Source of the DNA: an uncultured Carnobacterium sp.
GTDB lineage: Bacteria > Bacillota > Bacilli > Lactobacillales > Aerococcaceae
NCBI GenBank assembly: GCA_937967765.1
Contig: CALCML010000252.1
Coordinates: 1 to 8,312 of the forward strand
Reading direction: 5' to 3'
Length of the DNA: 8,312 bases
Position numbers and translations under genes: made by a program. Of the stretch, positions 6,724 through 8,312 are shown one piece after another (positions within the stretch are counted from its first letter, which is position 1; the number at the start of each line of letters is the position of its first letter). The notes beneath the pieces are model-generated. The model searched no databases. It had not been told where the DNA came from and saw nothing but the letters and a program-made list of their open reading frames with translations.

Positions 6724-6996
6724 CTAATTTTGGCGCGACTCTTCGTACACTTGTGTATACATGTCGTTTAATGCGTATTCTAAATCGGCCATAATTTTGT
6801 GGCCTTCGTTCGCGTGAATTAATCCAAGTGACACTGCGAAATCCACTTGTTTCGATAAACCGAATAATTGTGTATCGATAATTTCTTCGAATGCTGGGCA
6901 TTTTGCCAAGCAAAGATGTGTTTTTTGTTTTGAAATGAGTTGATAAATTTGGTTGGCATTTTCTGTCAACTGAACTAAAGCAGGATTTTGAGTCAT
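6724..6996 (-). CDS. ylaN: YlaN family protein (UPF0358), iron-homeostasis factor
   Basis: This is a 90-residue helical cytoplasmic protein. The family core CPAFEEIIDTQLFGLSKQVDFA is visible in order (about residues 33-54, shown here as its parts: CP, EEIIDTQ, FGLS, VDFA), followed by a charged helical tail. Work in Bacillus and Staphylococcus links YlaN to iron homeostasis through the Fur regulator; that role is carried over here by family membership only. The ATG at 6994-6996 has GGGGAG 7-8 nt upstream. It ends one codon before the ftsW ribosome site, so the two genes are co-transcribed and probably coupled. No Fur-box-like sequence was seen upstream. A short palindrome (7021-7033) and the large structured region lie there instead. 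Confidence 0.9.
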   Translation of the reverse strand: MTQNPALVQLTENANQIYQLISKQKTHLCLAKCPAFEEIIDTQLFGLSKQVDFAVSLGLIHANEGHKIMADLEYALNDMYTQVYEESRQN

Positions 6997-7020
6997 CTCA
7001 CACTCCCCTTTCTATATTCC

Positions 7021-7033
7021 ATGCTCAAAGCAT
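7021..7033 (-). promoter_or_regulatory. Short palindrome in the ylaN leader
   Basis: A perfect 5-bp inverted repeat with a 3-nt loop (ATGCT-CAA-AGCAT on the plus strand) sits 11 nt upstream of the ylaN ribosome site. It could form a small hairpin in the ylaN mRNA or be a protein site. A TATACT sequence just upstream (complement of 7045-7050) may be the -10 box of ylaN, but no good -35 box is present at the right spacing. Confidence 0.25.
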
Positions 7034-7060
7034 ATACTCTTTTAGTATACTTGCATCCAC

Positions 7061-7085
7061 AAAAAAATACCACTAATGCAAGTGG
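7061..7085 (-). terminator. Weak hairpin plus T run inside the left arm
   Basis: The minus strand shows CCACT (7081-7085), a 6-nt loop, AGTGG (7070-7074), and then, after two bases, seven T (7061-7067). The stem is only 5 bp. This hairpin is an insertion relative to the right arm. If it works, it would end a minus-strand transcript that begins near the right arm edge, and ylaN would need its own promoter. Confidence 0.3.
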
Positions 7086-7168
7086 AATTTACTGAAAATT
7101 TAGAGTTTGCTGCGATAGACAGATGATTCCTCTTCGACTATCGGATGTCTTCATAATCACGGTAACGT

Positions 7169-7266
7169 TGCACCGGTTCGAGCCCCTAGGTCTCTCACCT
7201 TCGAAGCTTCAAACTCGGAGTACGGGACAAGTCCCTACTCCGCTTAATTCACATTCGATGTGTATC
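7169..7266. other. Three-hairpin head of the large inverted repeat
   Basis: The unpaired centre of the large palindrome holds three consecutive local stems: AGGT/ACCT at 7188-7200 (4 bp, 5-nt loop), a strong stem at 7216-7242 (7 bp, one bulged C, then 4 bp, loop CAAG), and CACAT/ATGTG at 7250-7262 (5 bp, 3-nt loop). The 16-position helix 7153-7168 with 7267-7282 closes them, so the head resembles a multi-branch junction. It is more GC-rich than the rod. The string GGTTCGA at 7175-7181 recalls a tRNA T-loop, but no tRNA acceptor or anticodon arm can be fitted. Confidence 0.45.
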
Positions 7267-7382
7267 ACGTTACTGTGATTATAGAATCCGTTAGTCTTTG
7301 CGGAATCATCTTTATGCAGCGACTTGATTTTTACTTTCCACTTAGTTAGTTTTTTTCTGTGCAAGTAACTAAAAGAGAATGC

Positions 7383-7531
7383 TCCATTCATATAGCTAGA
7401 GTTGTGCACTCACCAATCCTGCTTTATGAGTTTGCAAAAAATGCAGCGAGTCACTATCACTATTAGAAAGACTTAAAGATAGGAACCGCCCGACACGCTT
7501 CTCTTCAACCAAGGCATCTTTATGATGGCAC
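7383..7531. other. Non-coding spacer between the two large hairpins
   Basis: No gene is visible. It holds two short direct repeats with the neighbouring palindrome: ATGCAGCGA at 7314-7322 and 7441-7449, and CATCTTTATG at 7307-7316 and 7515-7524. There are small inverted repeats too (ACTCA 7408-7412 with TGAGT 7427-7431). A weak minus-strand promoter-like pair, TTGGTG (7411-7416) and TATGAA (7387-7392) with 18-bp spacing, would place a start near 7380, the outer edge of the large palindrome. Confidence 0.35.
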
Positions 7532-7639
7532 AAAAAAAGCTATTACGAAGTTCTGCAAGGAATCTATAGTAGCGATAACAGCTCACCGATACAGCTATTG
7601 TCGCTACTATGAAGACTTCCTGCAGAACGCAGTAATAGC
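7532..7639 (-). terminator. Oversized (101-bp) hairpin terminator after tex
   Basis: An almost complete palindrome spans 7539-7639. Paired blocks are 7539-7546 with 7632-7639 (8 bp), 7550-7557 with 7621-7628 (8 bp), 7566-7575 with 7601-7610 (10 bp) and 7580-7583 with 7593-7596, around a 9-nt loop. On the minus strand it begins 7 nt after the tex stop codon and ends in seven T (7532-7538), as an intrinsic terminator should. Normal terminators are 20-40 nt, so the length is striking. It may have been built from a short MITE-like palindrome of the RUP type (about 107 bp in pneumococcus), but I saw no TA duplication, so this origin is speculative. Confidence 0.75.
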
Positions 7640-7646
7640 AGCGTAA

Positions 7647-8312
7647 TTATTTATTTTCCGGTCCAATCATAGAGAGGCCGACACGACCTTTCTTAAGGTC
7701 AAGCTCCGTCACCCAAACCGTTACGATATCTCCAACCGCAACGACATCACTTGGATGTTTTACGAAGCCTTTTTTCAATTTCGAAATATGCACAAGGCCG
7801 TCTTGTTTCACACCGATATCGACGAATGCACCAAAGTCCACTACGTTACGAACGGTTCCTTCGAGTTCCATCCCTACTTGTAGGTCTTCCATCTTCAAGA
7901 CATCGCTACGTAAGATTGGTCCTGCGACTTCTTCACGTGGGTCACGTCCTGGTTTCAACAATCCATCCAGAACTAATTCCAGCGTTTCTTGTCCGATGCC
8001 AAATTCTTCTTTCAATTCTTTAGCATTCAGTCCTTTAAGCGCTTCTTCCAACTCTGGCGAACCAAGCGCTAATTTTTCGGCATTGGCTTTTTTCAAAATG
8101 GCTTTTGCGACATCATAAGACTCTGGGTGAATGTCGGTGCCGTCAAATGGATTCGTGCCATCGATGATTCGTAAGAACCCAACGGCTTGCTCGTAAGCTT
8201 TTGGCCCTAAGCGAGGTACTTTCTTCAATTGCGTACGGTTTGTGAACTTACCATTTTCGTCACGGAAAGCGACTACGTTAGCGGCTGTTGTTTTCGTTAA
8301 TCCGGCAATGTG
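7647..8312 (-). CDS. tex: C-terminal part of Tex (S1 RNA-binding transcription accessory protein), cut by window edge
   Basis: The frame is open to the window edge, giving the last 221 residues. The apparent start inside it (8228) is only an internal TTG codon. Visible parts in order: the end of the helix-hairpin-helix region (HIAGLTKTTAANVVAFRDENG, shown as start HIAGL, and VPRLGPKAYEQAVGFLRI at about 32-49), the segment HPESYDVAKAIL (62-73), a helical linker, and an S1 RNA-binding domain (about 148-215, with GTVRNVVDFGAFVDIGV, DGLVHIS and GRVGLSM). Tex binds nucleic acid in the cytoplasm and affects transcription and gene expression; its exact biochemical role is not settled. The N-terminal and YqgF-like domains must lie outside the window. 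The stop is followed directly by the 101-bp hairpin. Confidence 0.93.
   Translation of the reverse strand, partial: HIAGLTKTTAANVVAFRDENGKFTNRTQLKKVPRLGPKAYEQAVGFLRIIDGTNPFDGTDIHPESYDVAKAILKKANAEKLALGSPELEEALKGLNAKELKEEFGIGQETLELVLDGLLKPGRDPREEVAGPILRSDVLKMEDLQVGMELEGTVRNVVDFGAFVDIGVKQDGLVHISKLKKGFVKHPSDVVAVGDIVTVWVTELDLKKGRVGLSMIGPENK

Larger units (their letters stand above)
7029..7382. repeat. Long imperfect inverted repeat (~350 bp, ~140-bp arms), candidate structured RNA or MITE-like element
   Basis: The left arm (7029-7168) aligns by eye with the reverse complement of the right arm (7267-7382), with small gaps and mismatches. Clean paired blocks, from outside in, are: 7037-7045 with 7369-7377 (9 bp); 7048-7055 with 7360-7367 (8 bp); 7061-7067 with 7350-7356 (A/T run); 7080-7087 with 7336-7343 (8 bp); 7109-7113 with 7316-7320; 7121-7130 with 7302-7311 (10 bp); 7136-7140 with 7292-7296; 7142-7146 with 7286-7290; and 7153-7168 with 7267-7282 (16 positions, one G-T). 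A transcript from either strand would fold into a long rod. No ORF of credible content is present; the 66-codon minus-strand frame at 7209-7409 has no ribosome site and no family resemblance. No target-site duplication was seen. Whether it acts as RNA, as a mobile repeat, or is an inverted duplication is open. Confidence 0.8.

Noticed and set aside
7160..7200. tRNA-like string GGTTCGAGCCCC as part of a tRNA or tmRNA gene
   Set aside because: The five bases on either side of the presumed T-loop do not pair, no acceptor, D or anticodon arm can be drawn, and the tmRNA hallmark ends are missing.
7029..7400. RNase P RNA, SRP RNA or 6S RNA
   Set aside because: The length and rod shape invited the idea, but the universal RNase P strings (such as GAGGAAAGTCC) and the SRP GGAAG/AGCAG core are absent on both strands, and the size exceeds 6S RNA.
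7209..7409. 66-codon minus-strand reading frame as a gene
   Set aside because: It has no ribosome site or family resemblance, and it lies wholly inside the palindrome, whose arms explain the sequence.
7475..7505. T-box antiterminator (AGGAACCGCCCG resembles the T-box GGTGGNACCGCG)
   Set aside because: The GGGTGG part is missing, no plus-strand synthetase or amino-acid gene follows, and no specifier stem is seen.
7029..7639. CRISPR array or integron attC cluster
   Set aside because: There are no regularly spaced identical repeats, and the palindromes differ from each other in sequence and size.

Overview
The window looks like chromosomal DNA from a low-GC Gram-positive bacterium, most likely of the Lactobacillales. 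The signs are strong GGAGG-type ribosome sites, TTG and GTG starts supported by such sites, an Ami/Opp-type oligopeptide transporter, and the Firmicute-specific genes ylaN and ylbG around ftsW. A member near Carnobacteriaceae or Aerococcaceae is a guess from protein style only. Nearly everything is on the minus strand. One small membrane-protein gene is on the plus strand.

Layout from left to right. Positions 1-74 hold the first codons of a lipoprotein, probably the peptide-binding protein OppA, with its own strong promoter at 115-143. Positions 320-738 hold a self-contained acyl carrier protein unit: promoter, an apparently structured leader of about 100 nt, acpP, and a terminator. Positions 783-4662 hold a tightly packed operon, transcribed oppB-oppC-oppD-oppF, with 1-nt and 8-nt overlaps and a promoter at 4697-4726. 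A divergent promoter serves a 106-residue three-helix membrane protein at 4808-5128. Its terminator also ends the converging ylaN-ftsW-ylbG operon (5183-6996). The right edge carries the last 221 residues of Tex.

How the genes work together: OppB/C form the channel and OppD/F the paired ATPases of a peptide importer, and the lipoprotein beyond acpP is a likely binding partner. FtsW polymerises septal peptidoglycan, YlaN is a small Fur-linked iron-homeostasis protein, and YlbG is uncharacterised. AcpP supplies acyl chains for membrane lipids.

The most unusual stretch is the non-coding 650 bp between tex and ylaN (6997-7646). It holds two large imperfect palindromes side by side. One is a 101-bp hairpin followed by a T tract that looks like an oversized tex terminator. 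The other is about 350 bp: two arms of roughly 140 bp pair into a long rod, capped by a head with three further hairpins. No coding region or known RNA family was recognised there. It could be an undescribed structured RNA, or a MITE-like or inverted-duplication element.
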